From Shewanella atlantica (GTDB taxonomy: Bacteria; Pseudomonadota; Gammaproteobacteria; Enterobacterales; Shewanellaceae), in NCBI RefSeq assembly GCF_003966265.1, contig NZ_RXNV01000001.1, forward strand, positions 1 through 64,000: 64,000 nt of DNA, given 5' to 3'. Shown here piece after piece: positions 45,684 through 56,166 of this stretch; within the stretch, counting starts at the first letter, position 1, and each line of letters starts with the position of its first letter. The translations under genes were made by a program, and so were the position numbers. The notes below the pieces were generated by a model, which saw only the letters and a program-made list of their open reading frames with translations, was not told where the DNA came from and did no database searches.

Positions 45684-45983
45684 TTAATGATCGTGCGCTT
45701 CGCCTGACCCTTTAGGGAAACGAATCGACTCAACCATATCGACAACATTCTGTGGTACCGCAGCAGTGACCTTGCTGACCGCAAGGGCGACAACAAAGTT
45801 AACTACCATACCCAGCATACCCATGCCCTCCGGAGAGATACCCAAGAACCAGTTATCGGCATTGTTCATTTCAGGGTTAATAAACTTGAAGAACACGATA
45901 TATGAAGCGGTAAACAACAGACCCGTTACCATACCGGCCATATTGACCCCTTTGTCAGTCTGAAGCTGAAACCCAATGAACAA
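45684..45983 (-). pseudogene. actP C-terminal fragment, outer copy
   Basis: This 99-codon fragment has the last two TM segments of an ActP-type symporter and the SGEAHDH tail. It has no promoter or ribosome-binding site of its own and cannot work as a transporter. Confidence 0.85.
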
Positions 45984-46041
45984 AAAAGAGCGCCGAGGCG
46001 CTCTTTTTAATCTGACTTTACATCAAACTTTTAATTGAAGA

Positions 46042-46341
46042 TTAATGATCGTGCGCTTCGCCTGATCCTTTAGGGAAACGAATCGACTCAACCATATCGA
46101 CAACATTCTGTGGTACCGCAGCAGTGACCTTGCTGACCGCAAGGGCGACAACAAAGTTAACTACCATACCCAGCATACCCATGCCCTCCGGAGAGATACC
46201 CAAGAACCAGTTATCGGCATTGTTCATTTCAGGGTTAATAAACTTGAAGAACACGATATATGAAGCGGTAAACAACAGACCCGTTACCATACCGGCCATA
46301 TTGACCCCTTTGTCAGTCTGAAGCTGAAACCCAATGAACAA
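46042..46341 (-). pseudogene. actP C-terminal fragment, middle copy
   Basis: This is identical at the protein level to the outer copy and is separated from it and from actP by the same terminator hairpin. Confidence 0.85.
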
Positions 46342-46366
46342 AAAAGAGCGCCGAGGCGCTCTTTTT
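46340..46366 (-). terminator. Rho-independent terminator of actP (also repeated at 45624 and 45982)
   Basis: GAGCGCC, loop GAG, GGCGCTC flanked by A and T runs. The same hairpin ends each of the three repeat units (45624-45653 has one base changed). Confidence 0.85.
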
Positions 46367-46399
46367 AATCTGACTTTACATCAAACTTTTAATTGAAGA

Positions 46400-48118
46400 T
46401 TAATGATCGTGCGCTTCGCCTGATCCTTTAGGGAAACGAATCGACTCAACCATATCGACAACATTCTGTGGTACCGCAGCAGTGACCTTGCTTACCGCAA
46501 AGGCGACAACAAAGTTAACTACCATACCCAGCATACCCATGCCTTCCGGAGAGATACCCAAGAACCAGTTATCGGCGTTATTCATTTCAGGGTTCACGAA
46601 CTTGAAGAACACAATATATGAAGCGGTAAACAGCAGACCCGTTACCATACCCGCAATAGCACCCTCTTTGTTAATCGTCTTAGAGAAGATACCCATGATG
46701 ATTGCCGGGAACAGTGACGATGCCGCTAATCCGAATGCAATCGCAACGACCGCCGCAACGAAGCCTGGAGGATTAATACCGAAGTAACCCGCCATCACAA
46801 TACCTAAGGCTGCCGCGATACGTGCAAACATCAACTCTTTCTTATCTGAGATATCGGGCATTAAGTTCTTCTTCAACAGGTCGTGAGAGACCGACGTTGA
46901 GATAACCAGCAACAGACCCGCTGAGGTTGATAGTGCCGCCGCTAAACCACCCGCTGCGACCAATGCGATAACCCAAGCCGGTAAGTTAGCAATTTCAGGC
47001 GTTGCTAATACCATGATATCGCGGTCAATCTTCATCTCACTTTCAGCGCCTTTGGCATAATAGATCTTGCCATCGGCATTCTTATCATCCCACTTAATCA
47101 GACCAGTCTTTTCCCAGTTCTTAATCCATTCAGGTGCAGTTTCATACGCAACACCAGTTGATTCAGGACCATTAATCGTCTCAATCATATTTACACGAGA
47201 GAACGCCGCTAATGCCGGAATTGTGGTGTACATGATAGCGATAAATACCAGTGCCCAACCCGCAGATACACGTGCATCTTTTACCCTAGGCACAGTGAAG
47301 AAACGTACGATAACGTGTGGCAAACCAGCTGTACCAAACATCAAGGCACCAGTGATAAAGAACACGTCAATCATGCTCTTAGAGCCTTCGGTATATTGTG
47401 AAAAACCAAGTTCGGTCGATAGGCCATCTAACTTGTCGAGCAGATACACGCCTGTCCCGTTACCCGCAGCATCGATAAGCTCAGCACCGAAGCCGACTTG
47501 TGGCAGTATGTGACCCGTCATCATGACAGAGATAAATATTGCAGGAACCATGAAAGCGAAAATAAGTACACAATATTGAGCAACTTGGGTGTAGGTAATG
47601 CCCTTCATTCCACCCAGAACGGCATAGAAGAAGACCACCGCCATACCGATATAAACACCGGTTTCTACATCAACTTCGAGGAACCTTGAGAATACAACCC
47701 CGACACCACGCATCTGACCCGCAATATAGGTAAAGCAGATGAAGATGGCACAAACAACGGCCACGGTACGGGCTGCCTGAGAGTAGTAACGGTCACCGAT
47801 AAAGTCTGGCACGGTAAACTTACCAAATTTACGCAGGTACGGCGCCATACAAAGGGCCAATAGTACGTAACCGCCAGTCCAACCCATCAGGTAAACTGAA
47901 CCATCATAACCAACAAACGAGACGATACCCGCCAGTGAAATAAATGACGCCGCCGACATCCAATCTGCCGCTGTCGCCATTCCGTTCATCACAGGGTGAA
48001 CACCACCACCTGCCACATAAAATTCTTTCGTCGATCCGGCTCTACTCCAAATCGCGATACCAATATATAGGGCAAACGTCACGCCCACGATTAAATAAGT
48101 TAATGTTTGTACATCCAT
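46400..48118 (-). CDS. actP: Cation/acetate symporter (SSS family)
   Basis: This 572-residue polytopic protein of the sodium:solute symporter family has family motifs YVAGGGVHPVMNGMATAADW, MSAASFISLAGIVSFVGYDG, LGGMKGITYTQVAQYCVLI, GTAGLPHVIVRFFTVPRVKD and SAGLLLVISTSVSHDLLKK. It is preceded by a DUF4212 gene, the standard arrangement of acetate/solute uptake systems of this type in Shewanella and Vibrio. The true substrate may be acetate or another short monocarboxylate. Inner membrane. The 3' end is duplicated twice downstream, with divergent copies. Confidence 0.9.
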   Translation of the reverse strand: MDVQTLTYLIVGVTFALYIGIAIWSRAGSTKEFYVAGGGVHPVMNGMATAADWMSAASFISLAGIVSFVGYDGSVYLMGWTGGYVLLALCMAPYLRKFGKFTVPDFIGDRYYSQAARTVAVVCAIFICFTYIAGQMRGVGVVFSRFLEVDVETGVYIGMAVVFFYAVLGGMKGITYTQVAQYCVLIFAFMVPAIFISVMMTGHILPQVGFGAELIDAAGNGTGVYLLDKLDGLSTELGFSQYTEGSKSMIDVFFITGALMFGTAGLPHVIVRFFTVPRVKDARVSAGWALVFIAIMYTTIPALAAFSRVNMIETINGPESTGVAYETAPEWIKNWEKTGLIKWDDKNADGKIYYAKGAESEMKIDRDIMVLATPEIANLPAWVIALVAAGGLAAALSTSAGLLLVISTSVSHDLLKKNLMPDISDKKELMFARIAAALGIVMAGYFGINPPGFVAAVVAIAFGLAASSLFPAIIMGIFSKTINKEGAIAGMVTGLLFTASYIVFFKFVNPEMNNADNWFLGISPEGMGMLGMVVNFVVAFAVSKVTAAVPQNVVDMVESIRFPKGSGEAHDH

Positions 48119-48145
48119 CTCACGGCTCCTTTCTTAGGTTGAATG

Positions 48146-48412
48146 TTAGTCTTCGTGAACATCATATTTTTTGTCTAATGCGTTGGCCTTGGCCACATAG
48201 ACAAAAATCAGCGCGACGAACACATACATTGCACCCTGCTGCGCGAACCAGAATCCTAATTTGAATCCCATGAAATGAACTTCATTTAGTACATCGACTA
48301 ATAAGATGCCGCATCCAAATGATACAGCAGCCCAAATTGCTAATAACCCCAGGACTAAACGCAAATTCTCGCGCCAATACCCTTCAGCCTTTTCGTTACT
48401 TTCAAAACTCAT
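48146..48412 (-). CDS. DUF4212 small membrane subunit of the symporter
   Basis: This 88-residue protein has two TM helices (LVLGLLAIWAAVSFGCGILLV and GFWFAQQGAMYVFVALIFVYV), fitting the DUF4212 family of small partners of SSS symporters. It starts at 48412 and lies 27 bp upstream of actP on the same strand. It probably stabilises or regulates the transporter. Confidence 0.92.
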   Translation of the reverse strand: MSFESNEKAEGYWRENLRLVLGLLAIWAAVSFGCGILLVDVLNEVHFMGFKLGFWFAQQGAMYVFVALIFVYVAKANALDKKYDVHED

Positions 48413-48483
48413 AGTGACTCCCCTGTGCTGGTTTTTATATTAAAGTCATAGTTAATCTACCAAGCATCGAGGCAACAACAATC

Positions 48484-48613
48484 GCGACCTTAGTCTAACG
48501 TTGGCGGCAACCCAATTAGGTTTACGGGTGAATACCGATAATTAACAGCAGCTTGCAAGTTGACGCCAGCGTCAACTTGCAACAAAAGTACTCAGCGACC
48601 TTAGACTAAGGTA
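48484..48613. promoter_or_regulatory. Paired TTAG-type motifs around the palindrome
   Basis: CGACCTTAGTCTAACGTTGG (about 48485) and CGACCTTAGACTAAGGTAGG (about 48596) are near-identical in sequence. The second contains the palindrome ACCTTAG-A-CTAAGGT. They lie 70-200 bp upstream of the DUF4212 start and are likely binding sites for a regulator of acetate uptake. Confidence 0.45.
48553..48582. repeat. Perfect 30-bp palindrome
   Basis: TTGCAAGTTGACGC (48553-48566), centre CA, GCGTCAACTTGCAA (48569-48582) are exact reverse complements. It has no T-run. It may be an operator or a cruciform-forming site in the actP promoter region. Confidence 0.75.
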
Positions 48614-49098
48614 GGAGGAAAATTAGAGGATAATGAACAACATTTTGTCGCACGCCGCCTCAAATGAGAAAACTAACCGACATTATTGGGAGTTGAAATG
48701 GCTAATAAACTCGTAACTAAAACGGCTTAAGTTCAAGTCAGATTCGGGATTGATTCGGAGATTGGTTCTGAGATTGATGAGAATAATGATTGGAAATATT
48801 AGCGACCATTCATCCCCTTTAAAAGTCATTAAAACTTGGGGGGAGATATACACAGTATATCGATGCTCACCACTCGTTCGAACGGAGCATCCCCTAAAAC
48901 GGGTCTGGCAGGTAGTCTTGGTGCTGCATGGCGGCATACTCTTCATTGCTTCCAAATTCGAGGCTATTCATAATGAGCTTATCTTGGTGAGCTTATCTTG
49001 GTGAGTTTTAGTCTAGCCTGTCGGCCAGCGTACCCGACTCGGTTAAGGTACGGTCAGTTCGCTGACCCTGTTTAAATCTTTGTCCATTTTGCGCTATA

Positions 49099-49536
49099 TC
49101 AAATTAACCGTCGCTGCTTTCTCGCCACAAACGCGGCTCGCTGTTCGGCAATGATCTGGTTGACTCTTCGCTCGGTAAGCCCATATTCACGAGATAACTG
49201 CTCCAGATTATCACCTTCAAACTCGCGCCAGATACGGATATCACGCAGGACGTCTTTGAGGTGTTCGCCGTTGGGGATATAGAGAACACGGTCACCAAGG
49301 TAAATGCTTAATGTGGTGGCTAAGGCTTCGCTGATGGCCAGAGCATTGCGTACCTTTTGTCCCTCTAAGGTTACTCGCATCAGCTCACATAGGCTTTGTA
49401 GGGACGGTGGCCAGCGCTTGATAAAATCGGAACGCTCATCGGGTTTGAGTGTTTGCAGGGTTTCCAATACTTGTTCCAGCTCAAAAGTACTGCTATGAAT
49501 TAAATCCGTTTGCTCTTCATGCATCATCTTATTCAC
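49099..49536 (-). CDS. Mor-family transcription activator (Mu-type), orphan
   Basis: This 145-residue protein has the Mor/C-type domain: a dimerisation part, GDRVLYIPNGEHLKDVLRDI and RIWREFEGDNLEQLSREYGL, then a helix-turn-helix TERRVNQIIAEQRAAF. In phage Mu, Mor switches on middle transcription. GTG at 49536 has GGAGGG 7 nt upstream and overlaps the stop codon of the preceding fragment (GTGAATAA). No other phage gene surrounds it, so it is either a remnant of a Mu-like prophage or a recruited regulator. Confidence 0.85.
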   Translation of the reverse strand: MNKMMHEEQTDLIHSSTFELEQVLETLQTLKPDERSDFIKRWPPSLQSLCELMRVTLEGQKVRNALAISEALATTLSIYLGDRVLYIPNGEHLKDVLRDIRIWREFEGDNLEQLSREYGLTERRVNQIIAEQRAAFVARKQRRLI

Positions 49537-49675
49537 AAGATAGCCCTCCGTTGGCTTGAGTTAAATATAGCTCAACAATCTCGTTATGGCTGGCTAGTTG
49601 ATCAGGCTGTACATATATAGATTGTCCGCGGTCTTTTAGACGCTGAACCTGCACACCTTTCTGCCAGTTTTCACG
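49529..49675 (-). pseudogene. C-terminal fragment of the gene upstream of mor
   Basis: A frame of 48 codons reads RENWQKGVQVQRLKDRGQSI, then YVQPDQLASHNEIVELYLTQ and ANGGLSCE, before a stop codon that overlaps the mor start. A TGA lies directly upstream in frame and no start is present, so it is the tail of a lost gene, probably a Mu-like early gene. I do not recognise the protein. Confidence 0.6.
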
Positions 49676-49732
49676 CTTTCAAGTAACGCAGATACTCTCA
49701 TGCCGAGCAGGTATCAGGCCTGAAAAATAGCT

Positions 49733-49761
49733 AAAAAAATGCCCGCAAAAATGCGGGCTTT
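49733..49761 (-). terminator. Rho-independent terminator of the dsbA-like gene
   Basis: On the minus strand, AAAGCCCGC, loop ATTTTT, GCGGGC is followed by ATTTTTTT. It lies 38 bp after the stop codon of the DsbA-like gene. Confidence 0.9.
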
Positions 49762-49798
49762 ACTCTTTAAAGTCAGTCGATAGGTAGAGCAGAGAAGC

Positions 49799-50431
49799 TT
49801 ACTCTTTGTCTTCCAGCGACGACAGGTAGCTCACCAGTTCGGCCAACTCCTCCGCCGTACGTTGCTTAGACTTTATCAGGTACCGACCATTAACCAGCAA
49901 GGATGGTACACCACGAATTCCGGCCAGCTGAGCCTGAGTGTCGTAATTAGAGAGGGCAAGGCTGGCATCAGCCGAACTCATCGCTTTCTCTACCTTGTCG
50001 GGACTGACGCCTTGCTGCACAAAGTAATCTCTTAATTGCTCGGGACGGGTAAATGCCCCCTCCTTCTCATGGATACGTTTAAAAATATTGCCATGGACCT
50101 GGGGCGTTATTTTAAACTTTTGAGCCAGGTAGTATGCTTCCTGACTTAAGATCCAACTAGGGCGGCCGGCGCCGATGGGCGTTCTGCTAAACTCCACCTT
50201 GTCACCGAGGAGCTCAACCGTTTTTTCGAACAGTGGATCCTGGCGATAGCAATGACCGCAGTTATAGGAGAAAAACTCCCTGACGATAGGAGACTTAGCC
50301 TCGGGGATCCCTCTTATTTGCACATAGTCGACTCCTTCGACAAAGCCCTGAGCCTCTACCTTGTTGAACATCATCATATTGGCTGCAACGAAAAGCAGTA
50401 ATGTGGTTAAAGGCCACTTTAAAAAATTCAT
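49799..50431 (-). CDS. DsbA-like thiol:disulfide oxidoreductase
   Basis: This 210-residue periplasmic protein has a signal peptide (LTTLLLFVAANMMMFNKVEA), active site CGHC (FFSYNCGHCYRQDPLF) and cis-Pro motif GVPSLLVNGRY. These fit a DsbA that introduces disulfide bonds into exported proteins. E. coli DsbA has CPHC, so the redox potential may differ; this could be a second, specialised DsbA. It follows the YeeZ-like gene on the same strand with a 44-bp gap and ends at a strong terminator. Confidence 0.92.
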   Translation of the reverse strand: MNFLKWPLTTLLLFVAANMMMFNKVEAQGFVEGVDYVQIRGIPEAKSPIVREFFSYNCGHCYRQDPLFEKTVELLGDKVEFSRTPIGAGRPSWILSQEAYYLAQKFKITPQVHGNIFKRIHEKEGAFTRPEQLRDYFVQQGVSPDKVEKAMSSADASLALSNYDTQAQLAGIRGVPSLLVNGRYLIKSKQRTAEELAELVSYLSSLEDKE

Positions 50432-50475
50432 CGTCTCTTCCTAAGTTAAAACCTGAGTTAATACCTGAGTTCAGG

Positions 50476-51348
50476 TTAGTTACATTCACAAAGCATAGCT
50501 ATAGGGTCGTTATAGCGATATTGAAAGCCTAATTCTTTAGAAATTTTAGTGCCGTCGATGCACTTACCTACCTGCCCGATTTGGGACTCATCGCTGAATG
50601 TCGGCGCCTCGAGAGATAAGTCTTTGGCCGCCGTCGAATAGAAGGCTTCCCGGGTCGGGTGTTGATTAGCACAAATATTATAACTGGGAGATAACGCCTT
50701 GCCCGATAACAGACAAGCCACGGCGCCGATGCAATCGTCTAAATGCACCAAGTTAACCGGTGACTCCCGGCCCGGTAAATTCTCTTTTCCTGCTAAGAAG
50801 CGTCCCGGATGCCTCCCCGGCCCCACTAAACCGGCAAAACGAATAATACAGGCGTTATCACACTCGCTAAACAACTTCTCAGCTGCGAGCAACACCTCGC
50901 TCGATGGCGAATGCGGCGCGGCATCGCTTTCTGTCACGGGGCATTCCGACGAAGGATAGACCCCGGTAGTGCTGACAAAGATGAGCCTCATGTATTCATG
51001 CTGAGCCATCAGCCTTTTGAGGAAGCTCAAACGTTTCAGGTAAGCACCGGGAGATTTTACAATTGCTGGGGGAATATTGATAATGATGGCATCGGTATGA
51101 AGCCCTTGATGCAGCATAGCTAATGTCGACTCATCGAACCCAGGCTCAGACTCTCCAATCACACACCCATTGAATTGCTGCTTATCGAGATCCAGGCCAA
51201 AGCCTGAAATACCATCATGATTTAACGCTGCAGCCGCTTCCATTGAGCGCTTACTACCGCTAACGATATAACCCTGTTTAATTAATGCCTTTGCCAGCGG
51301 TAATCCAAACCATCCACAACCCACAATACTGACCGATTTAATCTTCAA
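50476..51348 (-). CDS. YeeZ-like NAD(P)-dependent epimerase/dehydratase
   Basis: This 290-residue Rossmann-fold protein has the dinucleotide motif VSIVGCGWFGLPLAKALIKQ, a strand with FVSTTGVYPS, and IRFAGLVGPGRHPGRF. The T-T-G-V-Y segment lacks the Lys of the usual Y-x3-K, as in YeeZ and similar atypical SDRs, so catalysis is doubtful. TTG at 51348 is the only start near a ribosome-binding site (AGAG). It precedes the DsbA-like gene in a probable operon. The physiological role is unknown. Confidence 0.85.
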   Translation of the reverse strand: MKIKSVSIVGCGWFGLPLAKALIKQGYIVSGSKRSMEAAAALNHDGISGFGLDLDKQQFNGCVIGESEPGFDESTLAMLHQGLHTDAIIINIPPAIVKSPGAYLKRLSFLKRLMAQHEYMRLIFVSTTGVYPSSECPVTESDAAPHSPSSEVLLAAEKLFSECDNACIIRFAGLVGPGRHPGRFLAGKENLPGRESPVNLVHLDDCIGAVACLLSGKALSPSYNICANQHPTREAFYSTAAKDLSLEAPTFSDESQIGQVGKCIDGTKISKELGFQYRYNDPIAMLCECN

Positions 51349-51411
51349 GGTTACTCTATTCCTAATTTTTTATTTAAGATCATATGTTAACGAAAAAAAA
51401 GACGAAAATCT

Positions 51412-52620
51412 TCACTCTTTCGGCACGCCGCTGAAATAGAAACTTATGCCCATATCGGCCTGCAGAGCCCTCATTGCCCCCTCCGATAGCTCTTCAAGCT
51501 TTAATACCTTCTCAACGAATACGCCCTCCTGGTTAAGAAAACGCAGCGCCGGCTCGCTGCCATCGGCATTACAGGCCCACACTTGAGGCTGTTTAACCTC
51601 TTTAGTGGTCATCATGACCTTACCTACGGTCTGATCAGAAAGCTCTACGATTGTCCCCGGCGGATAGATACCTAAAATCTTAACCAGAACGGAAATCAGT
51701 GATTCAGCGTGCTTACCAGCCCTGTTCTTGAACAGGTAACCCAAGGCGACCTGTGGAGAGCGCAGCTCATCGGTCCAAAGCTGCCTGTCATAGTCGTTGG
51801 CCAGACTGACTATCTGAGTCACGATGGGAATTTTATTGCCCTTCAAACCATCGGGGAATCCGGTTCCGTCGATAAACTCATGATGGTGCAGAATAATATT
51901 TAACACCATCTCAGGATACAGGCCCGTCTTATGGAGCATATCGTAGCCAAAGTTGGGGTGTTGTTTCATGAAGTTAGCTTCATGTTCGGTCAATGGCCCC
52001 TTCTTGCGGCGAATAATATCCGGTACCCTAAGCTTACCGATATCATGATAGAGGCAGCCTAGGGCGATATCTCTCATATCCGACTTAGTAAGCTCCATCG
52101 CCTTGGCTATCATCAGGGCAACAACCGCTACCGAGATCCCATGTTGGGTAATGCTCGCATCTGTCTCTCCGGCGCTCACCAAGGCAAGAAACGGCGTTTC
52201 GACGTCATGCATGTGTTCGAGCAGATCTTCAACCAGAGCAGCCGAGTTCCGATAGGCGCCTTCAGGATCACTCGCAATCTTGCTAAATGATGAGCGGCTC
52301 TCGTTGACACATTTAATAAACCTCTGCTGGCTGAGCCTTAATGACTTTCTAACCAGCATCTTATGATCGACTTCAGGCTTAACCTCTTCGACAACTTCGA
52401 CTTCGGCCTTTTCCTCATCATCGAGAACAACCAAATCTTCGCCCGAAAGCAAGATCACATAGGGGACACCTAAACTCTTGATTAGCTCAATTTGCGCTTC
52501 TTCTTTAATTTCGACACGGTTAAACAGGAAAGGATGATTCTTCCAAGAGAGGGGTAATTTGACTGTGATCCCGATCTGTAGCTTATCTAAGGGTAAATGT
52601 ATCTGCTCGGCTTTAGCCAC
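51412..52620 (-). CDS. HD-GYP domain cyclic di-GMP phosphodiesterase with DUF3391
   Basis: This protein of about 402 residues has an N-terminal DUF3391 domain (about 1-130: IHLPLDKLQIGITVKLPLSW) and an HD-GYP domain (HISVAVVALMIAKAMELTKS, YHDIGKLRVPDIIRRKKGPL, HHHEFIDGTGFPDGLKGNKI, VSLANDYDRQLW). The HD and HHE motifs that bind metal are present, but GYP is replaced by GFP, as in several active enzymes. The start is GTG at 52620 or TTG at 52623; AAGGAG lies 8 or 5 nt upstream. It probably degrades c-di-GMP and adds to the c-di-GMP genes of this window. Confidence 0.9.
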   Translation of the reverse strand: MAKAEQIHLPLDKLQIGITVKLPLSWKNHPFLFNRVEIKEEAQIELIKSLGVPYVILLSGEDLVVLDDEEKAEVEVVEEVKPEVDHKMLVRKSLRLSQQRFIKCVNESRSSFSKIASDPEGAYRNSAALVEDLLEHMHDVETPFLALVSAGETDASITQHGISVAVVALMIAKAMELTKSDMRDIALGCLYHDIGKLRVPDIIRRKKGPLTEHEANFMKQHPNFGYDMLHKTGLYPEMVLNIILHHHEFIDGTGFPDGLKGNKIPIVTQIVSLANDYDRQLWTDELRSPQVALGYLFKNRAGKHAESLISVLVKILGIYPPGTIVELSDQTVGKVMMTTKEVKQPQVWACNADGSEPALRFLNQEGVFVEKVLKLEELSEGAMRALQADMGISFYFSGVPKE

Positions 52621-52623
52621 CAA

Positions 52624-53026
52624 TGCAACTCCTTTCCTGCATCTGAAATCCCGAATTAATCAGGATATCGTTCCCTATTTCTGTCTCAGTATGAGGTTAC
52701 GAACAGTATCGTTTGTGAAAACCTACTGAAGTTAATGACATAACTATAGAGCATTAGCAAAAAATCTTAAGTAAAAAATATCAATTTTATTACAAATAAC
52801 CGCTTTTCCTGCCTAAATAGCCCCAGCTATACCCTAAAAATAGTCCATTGTAGCGATCAAGAGAGCACTGATTGTTATGATTTTGTGAGACTGATGTATT
52901 TTCACTGCTGACGGGAAAGCTCAAGACTTCCAGCTAACAGCAAGAATATTAGTGAAAACAGGTTGAATACAGATATATGTTATTCCAACTCGAAAGAGGA
53001 AAAGTGGCGATTACCCAGAAATAGAT
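52624..53026. other. Intergenic region upstream of the HD-GYP gene
   Basis: About 400 bp of AT-rich DNA without a supported gene. It carries the HD-GYP promoter on one side and leads into the candidate small RNA on the other. Confidence 0.35.
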
Positions 53027-53056
53027 ATTGAATACAATATACCACACATATATAGT
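53027..53056 (+). promoter_or_regulatory. Promoter of a candidate small RNA, overlapping a GntR-like site
   Basis: -35 TTGAAT (53028-53033) and -10 TATAGT (53051-53056) are 17 bp apart. The DNA ATTGAATACAATATACCA (53027-53044) differs from hydroxyproline operator site 2 (24241) at one base in 18. Regulation by the same or a similar regulator is possible but not shown. Confidence 0.55.
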
Positions 53057-53062
53057 TAACTT

Positions 53063-53262
53063 GTTCTTTGATGAGGCATTGCACCCCGTCGATGCCTCTT
53101 TGAAGAGTGTTGCTGTCAATTGTCCTTTATTATTAAAAAGGCCACCTACCGCTAAAGTCAGGTGTTTAATTTAATAATTTTGATTGAAATCCTGGATCGA
53201 GATACAAGTTCGTTGTCTGTATTACATGATTCTTTGGCGCTGCATTTTGCAGCGCCTTTTTT
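53063..53262 (+). ncRNA. Candidate small RNA, about 200 nt
   Basis: A sigma70-like promoter (53028-53056) is followed by about 200 nt with no frame and then a strong terminator at 53236-53262. Near the 5' end, GAGGCAT (53073) and ATGCCTC (53092) form a stem with a 12-nt loop. The flanking genes are on the other strand and the terminator T-run lies only on the plus strand, so it cannot serve them. I do not recognise it as a known RNA family. Confidence 0.55.
53236..53262 (+). terminator. Strong rho-independent terminator of the candidate RNA
   Basis: GGCGCTGCA, loop TTT, TGCAGCGCC followed by TTTTTT: a perfect 9-bp GC-rich stem. No A-run precedes it in a form that would make it efficient on the minus strand. 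Confidence 0.9.
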
Positions 53263-53318
53263 ATCTCACCTTCCGCTGACAGACATTCACTAAACCCACC
53301 TAAGCCGCATTAAAAGCG

Positions 53319-53804
53319 TTAAACCTTACCCGGAAACCCCTCCTCTCTGGGCCAATCGGCGAAGTAATAACTCAGCCTTTTCGACTTGAACAGATAGATC
53401 AAACTCCAGAAAAGCAGTAGCGCATCTAAGCCCATGCTCCAGTTATAGAGGTAGTGGGAATTAATCGTTCGCTCAATTAATAAACCTGCATCGATAGCTA
53501 ACAAGAGCAACAGCACCCATTTCAACTGCCCGAACAACGGCCTCAACCAGAGCGGGGAGCGTTTACGCTCGGCAATGACAACGCCATAAACCAGTAAGGC
53601 ACCAAACCCGGCTACCAAAGCCATGATGAAATCACTTTTTTGAGGGTAAAACAACGCTACCAGTGCGGCGCGATCGCTGGATTGCGTCAATGACGCGATG
53701 AAGATACACCAGCCACGCGCAAGGTAGACCAATATCAGGTAAAGATAGAGGGGAGGTTTGATATGCCCTTTGTCATCGAGCCAGGTGATATTGCTAAAAT
53801 TCAC
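53319..53804 (-). CDS. DUF2919 (YfeZ-like) inner-membrane protein
   Basis: This 161-residue protein has four TM segments (LYLYLILVYLARGWCIFIAS, FIMALVAGFGALLVYGVVIA, WVLLLLLAIDAGLLIE, ALLLFWSLIYLFKSKR) and the charged start DDKGHIKPPLYLYL, typical of the YfeZ/DUF2919 family of unknown function. The small C-terminal tail is cytosolic by the positive-inside rule. It lies convergent to the candidate small RNA and upstream of the ligA operon end. Confidence 0.88.
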   Translation of the reverse strand: MNFSNITWLDDKGHIKPPLYLYLILVYLARGWCIFIASLTQSSDRAALVALFYPQKSDFIMALVAGFGALLVYGVVIAERKRSPLWLRPLFGQLKWVLLLLLAIDAGLLIERTINSHYLYNWSMGLDALLLFWSLIYLFKSKRLSYYFADWPREEGFPGKV

Positions 53805-54064
53805 GAAGTTGCCTTAAATTACCTTTCTACACAGTGATATGGAGCCATAAAAAGATAATTCAATGCTAATATTCAAACTTGGTAAATTGATGGGGCCTTT
53901 CCGACTAACATTCCTTGTTTACTCTGGTGCTAATTCAAACTGTTTTAAGCGCTCGGTTTCCGCCTTTATCAATTGAAACAATGCATCGGGATGACATTAA
54001 TCGGCATCCCGACTTACTTTACTTACATCTTAGGACTTATACTTCAGGACTCACACCTAAGGTA

Positions 54065-56137
<2,073 letters not shown>

Positions 56138-56166
56138 TTAATTTTATTGCCTAATAAAATCGGCGG

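Larger units (their letters stand above)
45624..46697 (-). repeat. Triplicated 3' end of actP (358-bp units)
   Basis: Units begin at 45624, 45982 and 46340, each opening with the same terminator hairpin (AAAAAAGAGCGCCGAGGCGC). The innermost unit is the true end of actP. The two outer units are nearly identical to each other. Both carry amino-acid and synonymous differences from the intact gene (INPEMN/VNPEMN, VVALAVSK/VVAFAVSK), and upstream of MAGMVTG they read FQLQTDKGVN rather than SKTINKEGAI. Confidence 0.85.
48413..49098. other. Regulatory and intergenic region upstream of DUF4212-actP
   Basis: These 686 bp contain a perfect palindrome and flanking CGACCTTAG motifs (separate entries), a 14-bp direct repeat (GAGCTTATCTTGGT twice near 48978-49005) and a minus-strand frame of 25 codons at 48894-48971 that I cannot support for lack of a ribosome-binding site. 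No other gene is visible. Confidence 0.4.

Noticed and set aside
48894..48971. 25-codon minus-strand frame with protein-like sequence
   Set aside because: No Shine-Dalgarno sequence and no terminator; cannot be supported without conservation data.
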